Made by a program: the position numbers and the translations under genes. Source: Leptolyngbyaceae cyanobacterium CSU_1_3 (GTDB lineage: Bacteria > Cyanobacteriota > Cyanobacteriia > Leptolyngbyales > Leptolyngbyaceae). Taken from it: a DNA stretch of 56,345 nucleotides. The notes under the pieces were generated by a model, which worked only from the letters and a program-made list of their open reading frames with translations, searched no databases and had not been told where the DNA came from. Shown here piece after piece: positions 48,162 to 56,345 of the stretch. Every line of letters begins with the position of its first letter. Within the stretch, counting starts at the first letter, position 1. Where the stretch lies: contig JAAUOZ010000006.1 in assembly GCA_012034655.1 (NCBI GenBank), forward strand, positions 1-56,345. Reading direction: 5' to 3'.

Positions 48162-50957
48162 TTAGTTCACTTTGAATGCACCAACGGATGCTTGCAGTTC
48201 TTGGGCAACTTCTACGGTTTGCCGTAGGGAGTGAGAAACTTGCAGCGATGAGTCGGAGGTGCGACCCGCGACTTGCACGATGTCTTGCATCAAAGTGGTG
48301 ACAGACTGAGAGGTCGCGACTTGAGAAACGGTAGCCTCGGAAATCGATCGGACAAATTGGTCAATCTGGCGCGATACATCTAAGATTTGCTCCAAACTTT
48401 GCTTGGCGTTTTCGACAAGGCGAGTGCCCTTGACGACCTGAGTTGTGCCTTCTTCCATTGCGTCTACCACTTCGCTGGTTTCCCGTTGAATGGTGGCGAC
48501 GATTTGTTCGATCTCGCGGGTGGCGGCGGCCGATCGAGCAGCGAGTTCTCCCACTTCTTCGGCAACCACCGCAAACCCCTGGCTTTCTTCTCCAGCGCGG
48601 GCGGCTTCGATTCCAGCGTTGATGGCTAGCAGGTTGGTCTGAAGGGCAATCTGGTTGATCAGCGAAACGACCTTAGAAATTTGCTGAGACGACTCGCCCA
48701 GACGCTTTACTTTTTTGGCAGTTTCGCCGATCGTTTCTCGCAGACCGAGAATGCTTTGCACCGTCAAATCCATGGCAATGCCGCCTTCTTCAGCCTTTCT
48801 GGAGGCAGTGCGCGACACTTCTGCCGCTTGCTGGGCACTCTCTGAGACCGCTTGAATCGATCCCATCATCTGCTCCATCGAAGTGAGGGTGCGATTGGTT
48901 TCTTCGGCTTGCTTCACGGCTTCTTCGGCCAGGCTACGCACGGCTTGCTCGTCGCTACCGAGGGACGTGTTGACCTGGACGGCAGCCAGCTTCACCTGGG
49001 TGACAATTTGCCGGAGACTCTCGACGATCGAGTTAAAGAAGTCTGCCACCGTGCCAATGTCGCCCGCCGTCACATCTGCGCGCACGGTCAGATCGCCCTG
49101 CACGGCTCCTTCCACATCGCTGAGCAAACCGAGTAGCTGTAGCTGAAGGTCTTCTTTTTGCTGGCGACGTTCTTCAGAGAGTGTTTCTGCTTCTTGGCGA
49201 GCCTGATCGGCTTGTTCGAGCAGGTAGGCTTGGTCGAGGGCAAACCCAATCTGCACAGCTAACTGACCAAAAAATTCGACCTCCTCCGGTTCCCATTGGC
49301 GCGTGCTAGAGCATTGGTGAGCGCAGATTAAGGCCAGCAATTCTCCATTTCGCATAATGGGCGCAACCATATTTGCCTTGACCTCTAGGCGTTCCAAGAT
49401 TTCACAGTGGCAGTGAGTCAGATCCCCATTTTGCACATCTTCAACAAACCAGATGCGACCACTGCGATAGCGATCGACATCCCCCGGCTTGAGCGGATCT
49501 TCGATGATTTTCCCCATCGCCCGAATCCAGCCCGTTCCCACGGATTCTGCGACCACGGTTCCGCTCAGCCAATCTTCGTTAAAGCGATAGATCACCACAC
49601 GATCGAGTTTGAGAGACTCGCGAACTTCATTCACGCCGGTTTGCAGAATGTCAGAAAAGTTGAGCGATCGCCGAATGTTGATCACCGTGTCACTGAGAAA
49701 GCGCGATCGCTCAGCACTGAGAGTTTGCCGTTCTAGCAAATCCTGTAGCTGCCCTGCCATCTGGTTAATGTTGGCACTGAGCACCGCGATTTCGTCTTCG
49801 CCTTGCACTTCTACTCGCGTATCGAGTTCGCCCTGACCCAATTTTTCCACGGCTTCGCTGGCGCTCAAAATCGGACGGGTGACTCTTCTAGCGATCACCG
49901 TAGCAATCAGGGCGACACCCAAGGCAGTCAGCAGCGTCCCAATTTCTAGCGTGAGCAACAAACTGTTTTGGGCCGCAAACGCCACGTTGGTATCTGCTGC
50001 CAAGATCACTTCCCACTCTAGAGGAGGCAACCCTGCTAGTGCCCTGGCGGGAGTGTAGCTAACAAGTCGCTGTGTGTTGTCGAGTTGATTGATTGCCACA
50101 AACGTGCCGCTTTGTTTGGTCGTTTGCAGTTTCTCTAAGCCCGGAAAATCTTTGCGCCCCTCTCGACCGATCGCATTTTTCTGAGAAGAAATGAAAAACT
50201 TGCCCGTGGAGTCGAGCACAAAATAATCCTGGCTAGACACCTGATAGCCACGAATCAAAGTCTCAAGTTGCTGAAGCGGAATAGTCGCGCGAACCACGGC
50301 AAACACTTTTCCAGTCACGCTGTCGCGCACAGGAGCCGCCAGATAAATGGCAGAATCTCGCTCTAGGTCGGCTGTCACAATTCGCTCGATATAGGGCCCC
50401 TCACTTCTAGTCACCGCCTGAAAGTAGGGCTGATTGCGCTGATTGGGTAGTTTGATGCCCCGCGATTGCAGTTGTGCATTGCCTTCAAGGTCAATTACGG
50501 CAATGCTTTGATAGGCGCTATAAGAGTCCATATACTGGTCAATCACAGCTTGCTTTTCCTCGTTAGAGGTGTTTTCTCTAACCTTCGGGTTGCTGAGAAT
50601 GGGCAACTGTGACAACACCCGCATGTCTCCATATCGCTCTAGCATGTAGCGATTGACCTCATCCGCAAGCCCGGTAGTTCCGGCTTGTTGAGTGGTGGTG
50701 ATTTCTTTGCGGAATGCTTGGTCAGCAAAGTAGAAGGCAATGCCACCGATCCCCAAGACAGGGAGTGTGCCGATCAAGAGGGCGATCGTCGTGACCTTGG
50801 TTCTCAAGTTCATGTGCTGCATCCGCGCTCTCAGGGTTTGTCGAGACCGCGATCGCGCCTTTGCGGGAGGCTCTAACCCAATCGGCACAACTGCTCTACC
50901 CAATGGGGAGCGAGTCGAGATATTGGAGTTTTGGGTTGCATTAATCTGATCGACCAT
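48162..50957 (-). CDS. Methyl-accepting chemotaxis photoreceptor-like protein (PixJ type)
   Basis: I prefer ATG 50957 (931 aa) over an upstream GTG at 50993. First span about 60-85 ([23 protein letters not shown]), periplasmic dCache domain, second span, HAMP ([28 protein letters not shown]). The GAF has [25 protein letters not shown] and [19 protein letters not shown]. The CH pair aligns with the bilin-binding Cys-His of PixJ-type cyanobacteriochromes; a DXCF motif is absent. MCP signalling helices with [21 protein letters not shown] follow. It likely senses light or a tetrapyrrole-dependent cue and controls the CheA. Chromophore binding is an inference from this one motif. Confidence 0.88.
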   Translation of the reverse strand: MVDQINATQNSNISTRSPLGRAVVPIGLEPPAKARSRSRQTLRARMQHMNLRTKVTTIALLIGTLPVLGIGGIAFYFADQAFRKEITTTQQAGTTGLADEVNRYMLERYGDMRVLSQLPILSNPKVRENTSNEEKQAVIDQYMDSYSAYQSIAVIDLEGNAQLQSRGIKLPNQRNQPYFQAVTRSEGPYIERIVTADLERDSAIYLAAPVRDSVTGKVFAVVRATIPLQQLETLIRGYQVSSQDYFVLDSTGKFFISSQKNAIGREGRKDFPGLEKLQTTKQSGTFVAINQLDNTQRLVSYTPARALAGLPPLEWEVILAADTNVAFAAQNSLLLTLEIGTLLTALGVALIATVIARRVTRPILSASEAVEKLGQGELDTRVEVQGEDEIAVLSANINQMAGQLQDLLERQTLSAERSRFLSDTVINIRRSLNFSDILQTGVNEVRESLKLDRVVIYRFNEDWLSGTVVAESVGTGWIRAMGKIIEDPLKPGDVDRYRSGRIWFVEDVQNGDLTHCHCEILERLEVKANMVAPIMRNGELLALICAHQCSSTRQWEPEEVEFFGQLAVQIGFALDQAYLLEQADQARQEAETLSEERRQQKEDLQLQLLGLLSDVEGAVQGDLTVRADVTAGDIGTVADFFNSIVESLRQIVTQVKLAAVQVNTSLGSDEQAVRSLAEEAVKQAEETNRTLTSMEQMMGSIQAVSESAQQAAEVSRTASRKAEEGGIAMDLTVQSILGLRETIGETAKKVKRLGESSQQISKVVSLINQIALQTNLLAINAGIEAARAGEESQGFAVVAEEVGELAARSAAATREIEQIVATIQRETSEVVDAMEEGTTQVVKGTRLVENAKQSLEQILDVSRQIDQFVRSISEATVSQVATSQSVTTLMQDIVQVAGRTSDSSLQVSHSLRQTVEVAQELQASVGAFKVN

Positions 50958-51071
50958 AGGACAAACTTTTTTAACGAGGAAAGGGTAGGTCACGCACGAT
51001 GCACAGCTTTCTGAGGAAAGAAGATAGAGGGTGAGAGGGCAAACCAGAAGGTTGCGATCTCGACCCTGGGG

Positions 51072-51567
51072 TCAGTGTCCTTGAAAGACGGCTGACTGTA
51101 AAATCGACTCGGCATCTAGCACAAGCATGAATTCTTGTGCCTGCAACACACAGCCACGCAGATAAGGAATCAGACTGATGGCAACGTGTTCGGGGGGGGG
51201 GTTGTAAGGTTTCGGGAGTCGCCCAAAAAATGCCATCTACTTGTTTGACGGCGATCGCCACTGAAACCCCGTGGGAGCGCACAATCACCAAGTCATACTG
51301 TTGTGGGCTGGGGTCGAGCGCCCCAATTTCTAGCAGGTTAGCCAGGTCAGCCACCCAGAGTACGTGAGTGCGGCGGTTGGTCAACCCTAAAATGCAGGCA
51401 GGCATGTTGGGCATGGGCGTAAGCCGTTGGGGAGGCAACACCAATACCTCTTGCACCTGCCGCATGGGCAGCACCGCCTGAATGCCCTGGCTAATTTCAA
51501 ATTTGAGATAGGCATCGCCCATTGCGGGGGAGCGATCTTTGAGTAAGGTAAGGGCTGAAGTTTGCAC
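51072..51567 (-). CDS. CheW-like adaptor (PixI/PilI type, frameshifted)
   Basis: One CheW domain: YLKFEISQGIQAVLPMRQVQEVL, MPNMPACILGLTNRRTHVLWVADL and VAIAVKQVDGIFWATPETL. A run of ten G (51192-51201; C on the coding strand) is one base too long. Removing one base restores EHVAISLIPYLRGCVLQAQEFMLVLDAESIL and a stop at 51072, giving 164 residues as expected. Without the correction the frame runs to 50971 with a nonsense tail overlapping the next gene. It couples the receptor to the CheA kinase. Confidence 0.85.
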
Positions 51568-51571
51568 GGGT

Positions 51572-51949
51572 TTAACCTCCGACCGATCGCACGGCTCGAA
51601 TCAGTTCTTCGCGGGTGAAGGGTTTGGTGATGTATAGGTCTGCCCCCTGGCGCATACCCCAAAGTTTATCGATTTCTTGCCCTTTAGAGGTGCAGATAAT
51701 GATCGGCACTTTTTCGGTGGTGGGGTTTTTTCTCAGACTGCGACAGAGTTCGTAGCCGCTCATGCCTGGCATGACTACATCGGTAACAATGACATCTGGC
51801 TGAAGCTCGATCGCTTTGTTGAAAGCGTCTTTTGCGCTCACCGCCCCAATCACGACGTACCCACTTTCCCGTAGATAGTGACTGAGCAATTCCATTTCCG
51901 AAGGGGTATCTTCTACGACAAGAACTGTCCGCATTAATGTTAAGCTCAT
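51572..51949 (-). CDS. CheY-like response regulator (PixH/PilH type)
   Basis: This 125-residue single receiver has acidic pair VVEDTP, phospho-Asp in VIVTDVVMPGMSGYEL, the switch ICTSKGQ and lysine in YITKPF. Met at codon 6 (51934) is an alternative start. The next gene (CheW) starts 4 bases after its stop. It would be phosphorylated by the CheA; in pix/pil systems such regulators act on type IV pilus motors. Confidence 0.9.
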   Translation of the reverse strand: MSLTLMRTVLVVEDTPSEMELLSHYLRESGYVVIGAVSAKDAFNKAIELQPDVIVTDVVMPGMSGYELCRSLRKNPTTEKVPIIICTSKGQEIDKLWGMRQGADLYITKPFTREELIRAVRSVGG

Positions 51950-52069
51950 GATCCTCTGGGGTTTTAGCTGCTAATCGAGTTGAAATTTTAGATCTCCGCA
52001 CAGGGCTTTTAGGAGTTATTTTTTCGGGGTTCCTTTTCGATAGCTCCTGCGGGTGGGGTCAGGAGAGGT

Positions 52070-53136
52070 TTAGGTCAAAAACTTAAACATTGTTTTGAGC
52101 AATTCTGATTGGGTGAAGGGTTTGGTGAGATAGCCCGATGCGCCGACCAATTTGGCTCTGGCTCGATCGATAAAGCCGGTGTGCCCAGTCACCATGATGA
52201 TCGGTGTATTTTTGAAGTTGGGATGCCGTCTCAGCAAAGAACACAGTTCGTAGCCGTCTAGGTTAGGCATTCCGACATCGAGCAAAATCACATCGGGTTT
52301 GTTGCGAACGACCTGCATCAGCGCTTTCACAGGGTCGTTGATCATCAACACCGAGAAATTGGAGTCGTCTAAAAAGGTGCTGATTGCCTGCAAATGGTGG
52401 GGCTGTCGTCGATACAGGCTACGGTGTAGCGGGTTCTGGCGACTGGCTCCATAGGGGTGGATCGCAACCCTGCGGCGATCGATTGTGCTGCGGGGGCAAA
52501 TTCGGGGCGCTCAGGGGCAGCCTGGTAGACGGGAGAGACAGGTTCAGGGCGCAAATCAGTTTGCACAGGTTCGGGGGAGGGTTCCGGCGATCGGCTGGCG
52601 ATTTTCTGGCGCTGGGCTTGATTGTGAGATTGCTCGACAATCGATCGCAGGTCTAGCTGGCACAAATTGGGATAGTCCGTCAGTTTTTGCGCGTCAGTCA
52701 CTTCATACATCCCCTCTGTAACGCTGAGCAAGGGCACAATTACTTCTTTGGCAATTTCTTCGATCACACAGGTAGCTTGCGGCAGGTCAAGATATTGCTG
52801 CTCGACAAGCCAGCGAATGGCCTGAAAGTCGCCACTGCTAGCAGGGTGGCCGTCTGCTAAATTTTCGTGAAGCAGCCGTGCTTGCGATCGCACGGCACTG
52901 ATCAGCGCAGGAGTATGTTCGCTGAGGCGTTGTAGGTGGCGATCGAGCCGCTCAAAGGGATCGATCGAACTCGTTGCAAAGGTCAATTTCCCCTGGTTTA
53001 GATAAATCAACCAAGAATTAGACCCACTGACCACCTGCAAGCAACCGCTAGACTGGCGGCTGATTAGCTGTGCTAGCAAACTCAAGGGATGGATGCGTTG
53101 AAAGGGTTTATGACTGACCATAGACAGGATGTTCAT
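52070..53136 (-). CDS. PatA/PixG-like regulator: DUF4388-type domain plus receiver (frameshifted)
   Basis: The N-terminal part (about 1-170) is the PATAN/DUF4388 domain (LLAQLISRQSSGCLQVVSGSNSWLIYLNQGKLTFA). A Pro-rich linker leads to a receiver: VACIDDSPTI, VILLDVGMPNLDGYEL (phospho-Asp), MVTGHTG and YLTKPFTQSELL. An A run one base short (52392-52394) breaks the frame between SPTI and LQAISTFLDD; adding one base gives 355 residues. It is the first gene of the chemosensory operon. PatA-like proteins direct type IV pili in motility or act in pattern formation. Confidence 0.85.
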
Positions 53137-54528
53137 TGAGGGATCTTCTCCGGTGCAGCGTAAGCAGTGATAGTTAGAAAAATGAACTTCTGATCACACA
53201 ACTCATGCTGGGTTGATGCACAACTGAGTATCAGTAAAAATACTAGGCTTTTTAGTAGCCTAGCAGTAAGCAAAAAATAGTAGTCATCTTAATGGAAACT
53301 TAATGGACACTCTAGATAATCCTCATAATTATTGCCAGATGATACAAAATACGCCAAAGAGGCGAACCTAGCGATCGCAGGATTAAAACTGCAAGATTTA
53401 CTTTTTAGAGAATTGCTCCCCTGAGAAGAATTCATGCTTAAAGCAATGCTGAAGACAACGGTTTAGCAATTGATTTGGTTAATGATTCATAGAACCTCTG
53501 ATAACGAAACTAAATTCAGAATACGATCGCGTCTAAATTTAGAATTTATCGCCAAGATTGAGCGCTATCCCTTCTCAAACTGAACCTTTATTCACCTCCT
53601 AAGCTGCAATTTTGTTTCCAAAAAATTAACTTTTAGACACTACGCTTAGACGCAACACAGAAAACTCAGGGGAATACTGAGTTGAAATAAATAAAACTGA
53701 AACTTCTCTGTCTAATACGGATATCTAACCGTCGCTCACCCATCTTGATAGCCTGATGGCTATAGGCTTAGTTACCTATGCTGCAAGTTGCTGACTTTCA
53801 AGCTATCAGTAAATGAGTTCAACAATAGATTACTTGCTACGAGTATAAATAACAAGCTCACCAGAGATTAATCTCTTGATAAATGGTGTTTTATTATACT
53901 AAGTTGACCGAATTGCGATCGATTTCACCCAAATCATCTCAAAGCTTTAAGAAATTTGAATTTTTTTACCAGAAAGGCAAATGTTTTTCGCCCCACTGAA
54001 CTCTAGGGTTAACATTTGATAATTTATTCTAAAAAATTCAAATTTCTCAAAAATAAATGTAATATTTATTACTAATAAAATCCTATTAAATACTCAGTAA
54101 TCACCAGAAAAAATAGGCTGAAGAGTTAGGATATATAGAATTTTAAGGGTTAGAGCGATTGTAGTATGATCGCGAAAAGATGATACCCGTGGTTTAGGGC
54201 TAGGCGATCGCATTTGTTATATTTTTGTGATAGTAAATTCTTGGTGGTTGAGATTCGTCGATCGCAGGTCAGCAACTTGGCGGAAAAAGCTCCCTCGAAA
54301 CACGTAAAACAGAAAATTTGGGCTTCAACCCACCGTCAGGGGGAGGGGTCAGCCCCCCTTTGCACCCAATACAAAAGTGCGATAGAGGGCTTCCAACCCC
54401 CTAAACTTGAGAGAGCAGGAGCAAGAAAAACTCATGGAAACACTTCTTCACCATGGTGTAACAACCGCCTCGCCACAAACCAACCCCACCCTGATGTGTT
54501 TGTGGGGCTGGGTGATTCCTAAACCTGC
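53137..54528. other. 1.4-kb AT-rich gene-poor region
   Basis: It lies upstream of the chemosensory operon on one side and downstream of the TIR gene on the other. No gene with recognisable features; a 102-codon + strand frame (54214-54522) is repeat-rich and unconvincing. A short hairpin CTAGGCT/AGCCTAG lies at about 53246-53265. At 54340-54375 is a GC-rich inverted segment (GGGGGAGGGG, CCCCCC). CCACAAAC/GTTTGTGG near 54471-54506 may end the TIR transcript. The operon promoter probably lies in 53140-53700. Confidence 0.5.
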
Positions 54529-56097
54529 CTAACGGGGTAAGGGCAAAGACTGCGATCGAATCTCTTCAACATCCAAAGCGGGTTTTTCTGCAAGTTCACG
54601 CAGTGCCCCTACTTGAATGACCGAAGCCTTCTCATCCGCTAGTTTGGTAAACGGCTGAATATACTTGATTTGCACCCCAGCCCGAATCAAGGTGTATGCC
54701 ACTAACTTCACATCGTCTTCGCTAACATTTCTGCCATAGAAGAGAATATTGAGGGGTGCATCTGTCACCGAAGCCTGCTTGATGTTTAAGTTAAATCCCA
54801 GTTTCGTCAGCGTCTTCTGAACGGCTTCGGGATCGATGTCTTTGGGATAGTACTCGATCGTCACTGGGCTAGACCGCTGCACCATTGCTTGCGACCCCAC
54901 AATTGTCAACCCTGCGGTTTGTGAGTCGGTGGCTTTTGATTTCATGCGTTCTGACGACTCTGCTGATTTTATGCTTTGTGGCGGCTCTTCCCCCGCAGCA
55001 GGTGGCGGGACGATCGGCGATGCAGAAGGCGCAGCGATCGAGATGGGAGACTCGGAGATCGTCGGCTGAGTTTGAGCTTGAGCTTGGGCACTGACGAGCT
55101 TCTCCACGGTTTGGTGATAGCTGTCGTTGGCTTTTTTGATTTGCTCAACTCGGTAGATTTGTTCTTGGGGTGAACTGCTGAGCAGAGCAGCAATGCTTTC
55201 GTCTGTAGAGCCAAACTTTTTCAGTTGCTTGATCAAAACACCGTTGTCTTTGGTCAGCCGTTCTTGGCTCAGGTTTAGCCCTTCAATCTGACTCTTTCTG
55301 GCTTCGATTTCAACACTGAGTCGTCGCGTTTGCTGATTAAGACCTTCGATCGTTCGGTTTGCTTGGTAAACGGCAGCCGTGATCGCGACCGCAGCGCTGG
55401 CCAAACTGACGAGGGAGACGATCGAGCTAATGCGAATAATGCGTTTGGCTCTGCGTCCTACCTCGGCGAGACGCTGATCGGCAGCGGCAACTTCACGACT
55501 TTTTGCAATATATTTGCGATGCATTTCAGTCGGGATCGGTTCTTTCTTTTCGGGGCTTGCTAGCCAATCCTCTGCGGATTGTAGATCCTTGCCTCGCAAC
55601 AAAAACCCATCATCGCGGCCGTGTTCCCATTCGATCGCTCGACCGAGTAAGCGCGTGTGTGTTTGGACGTATCCTAAATCTGTATTGATTGCTTTGACTA
55701 GTTTTCTAAATGCGATGTTAAAGTCATCACTTTCTCTAAAAAAGATCCAGTTCAATTCTGTCAAAATCGGATGCACCGCTTCGGTTTCTCGGCGTACGAT
55801 CGGAATAATTCGTTTGTTCAGAGCGATCGCTTGGTCGAGTTCTTTGCCGCACTCTTTGGACGCAACAGAATCGGGCGTAATCACGAAAATAAAGGTGTCT
55901 GCGCCCTCAATGCCTTGGGCGATCGCTTTGCGCCATTCTTCGCCATCGGGAATGTCTTCCCAATCGATCCAGGGGTCACGATTGACTTGGCGAAACGCAG
56001 CATCGAGTTGCGATACAAATTCTTTATCCCGCCGAGAGTAGGAAATAAACAGGTCATTCCTGCGGAGGGTTGGAAAGGTCGGAGTTGCTGCATTCAT
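54529..56097 (-). CDS. TIR-domain membrane protein with coiled coil and C-terminal domain
   Basis: This 522-residue protein. TIR domain at residues about 14-145: DLFISYSRRDKEFV, DWEDIPDGEEW and ASKECGKELDQAI, with Glu86 at the place of the NADase catalytic Glu. A single membrane span (about 220-245, IVSLVSLASAAVAITAAVY) is followed by a coiled coil (about 250-350) and a Pro/Ser/Ala-rich linker. A small alpha/beta domain (about 405-490, VTIEYYPKDIDPEAVQKTL, NILFYGRNVSEDDVKL) ends it; I do not recognise this domain. Bacterial TIR proteins include NAD-cleaving defence effectors and adaptors; no partner defence gene is next to it. Confidence 0.8.
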   Translation of the reverse strand: MNAATPTFPTLRRNDLFISYSRRDKEFVSQLDAAFRQVNRDPWIDWEDIPDGEEWRKAIAQGIEGADTFIFVITPDSVASKECGKELDQAIALNKRIIPIVRRETEAVHPILTELNWIFFRESDDFNIAFRKLVKAINTDLGYVQTHTRLLGRAIEWEHGRDDGFLLRGKDLQSAEDWLASPEKKEPIPTEMHRKYIAKSREVAAADQRLAEVGRRAKRIIRISSIVSLVSLASAAVAITAAVYQANRTIEGLNQQTRRLSVEIEARKSQIEGLNLSQERLTKDNGVLIKQLKKFGSTDESIAALLSSSPQEQIYRVEQIKKANDSYHQTVEKLVSAQAQAQTQPTISESPISIAAPSASPIVPPPAAGEEPPQSIKSAESSERMKSKATDSQTAGLTIVGSQAMVQRSSPVTIEYYPKDIDPEAVQKTLTKLGFNLNIKQASVTDAPLNILFYGRNVSEDDVKLVAYTLIRAGVQIKYIQPFTKLADEKASVIQVGALRELAEKPALDVEEIRSQSLPLPR

Positions 56098-56305
56098 AGG
56101 GGTTCCTCGCTGGCAGGAAGTCTTTTAGTCGATACACGTTTAGACAAGCAATTCTCGGAGAATGCCCCTTGGTTTGTGACACTTTACAGAATCTTGATCT
56201 TCTGGTTTTGGAAGCACGATTGCCTGCCTCAAAGAAAGCGAGTCACTGGTTGGCTAGAAATCTCCTCAGATATACTGCGTCAGCCTATAGATTTTGGTTT
56301 AGAAG

Positions 56306-56345
56306 GGGTGTGGGGGCTGCGCCCCCAGCCAGGGGTTCCACCCCT
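56306..56345. repeat. GC-rich palindromic sequence at the window end
   Basis: GGGGGCTGCGCCCCC followed by CCAGGGGTTCCACCCCT gives two nested hairpins. The sequence is cut by the window end. The rest of 56098-56305 is the upstream region of the TIR gene with no visible gene. Confidence 0.6.

Noticed and set aside
54214..54522. A 102-codon + strand frame in the AT-rich gap
   Set aside because: Low-complexity and GC-rich repeats inside; no homologous motif; no ribosome site.

Overview
This window is chromosomal DNA of a cyanobacterium. The octamer GCGATCGC (HIP1) and its core are scattered throughout. The gene set includes a Rubisco assembly chaperone (Raf1), IsiA chlorophyll-binding proteins, an IsiA-PsaL fusion, flavodoxin, a Pix/Pil-type phototaxis cluster and SepF. 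No transposase, phage gene, plasmid gene or CRISPR array was found. The species cannot be named from the sequence; a beta-cyanobacterium (Raf1 goes with form IB Rubisco), possibly filamentous, is a reasonable guess.

Layout. 0-6.7 kb: end of a PgpH-type HD phosphohydrolase, a DUF1460 protein, SepF, a DUF4347/beta-helix surface protein, Raf1 and tRNA-Ala(GGC). 6.7-19.6 kb: an iron-limitation island. Two tiny single-span membrane proteins come first, then IsiA-PsaL, a small cupin, IsiA and flavodoxin on the + strand. On the - strand is an uptake set: TonB-dependent receptor, VOC protein, periplasmic binding lipoprotein, permease and ATPase, with a + strand Rpn-family gene lying inside it. 20-26 kb: an RTX-type protein built from 396-bp repeats, an ABC exporter and an exported zinc phospholipase C-like protein. 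26-34.8 kb: HisG, valine-pyruvate transaminase, a GPH sugar transporter, a phosphoribosyltransferase, a lipid kinase, TspO, cyclophilin and a VanX-type dipeptidase. 34.9-37.5 kb: a compact three-gene cluster of an Lgt-like membrane protein, a radical SAM protein of the MJ0619/tetraether-lipid-synthase type and a small multi-span protein. I consider this the best candidate for an undescribed system. 37.5-42 kb: a zinc-ribbon Ser/Thr kinase, TsaB and GlyS. 42-53.1 kb: a - strand phototaxis-type chemosensory operon in the order PatA-like regulator, CheY, CheW, MCP with bilin-type GAF, CheA-REC, second MCP. 53.1-56.3 kb: an AT-rich upstream region and a TIR-domain membrane protein.

Two features run through the whole window. 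First, ten genes are each broken by one single-base indel (one gene by two), nearly all in short homopolymers. Restoring one base gives full-length family members every time, so I annotate each as one gene with a suspected sequencing error; three of the breaks are insertions and eight are deletions. Second, several families of short inverted-repeat elements lie between genes. One 99-bp family with CTAG-TGGTCTGTCAA ends supplies the stop codon of tsaB, and a related end supplies the stop codon of the second MCP gene.
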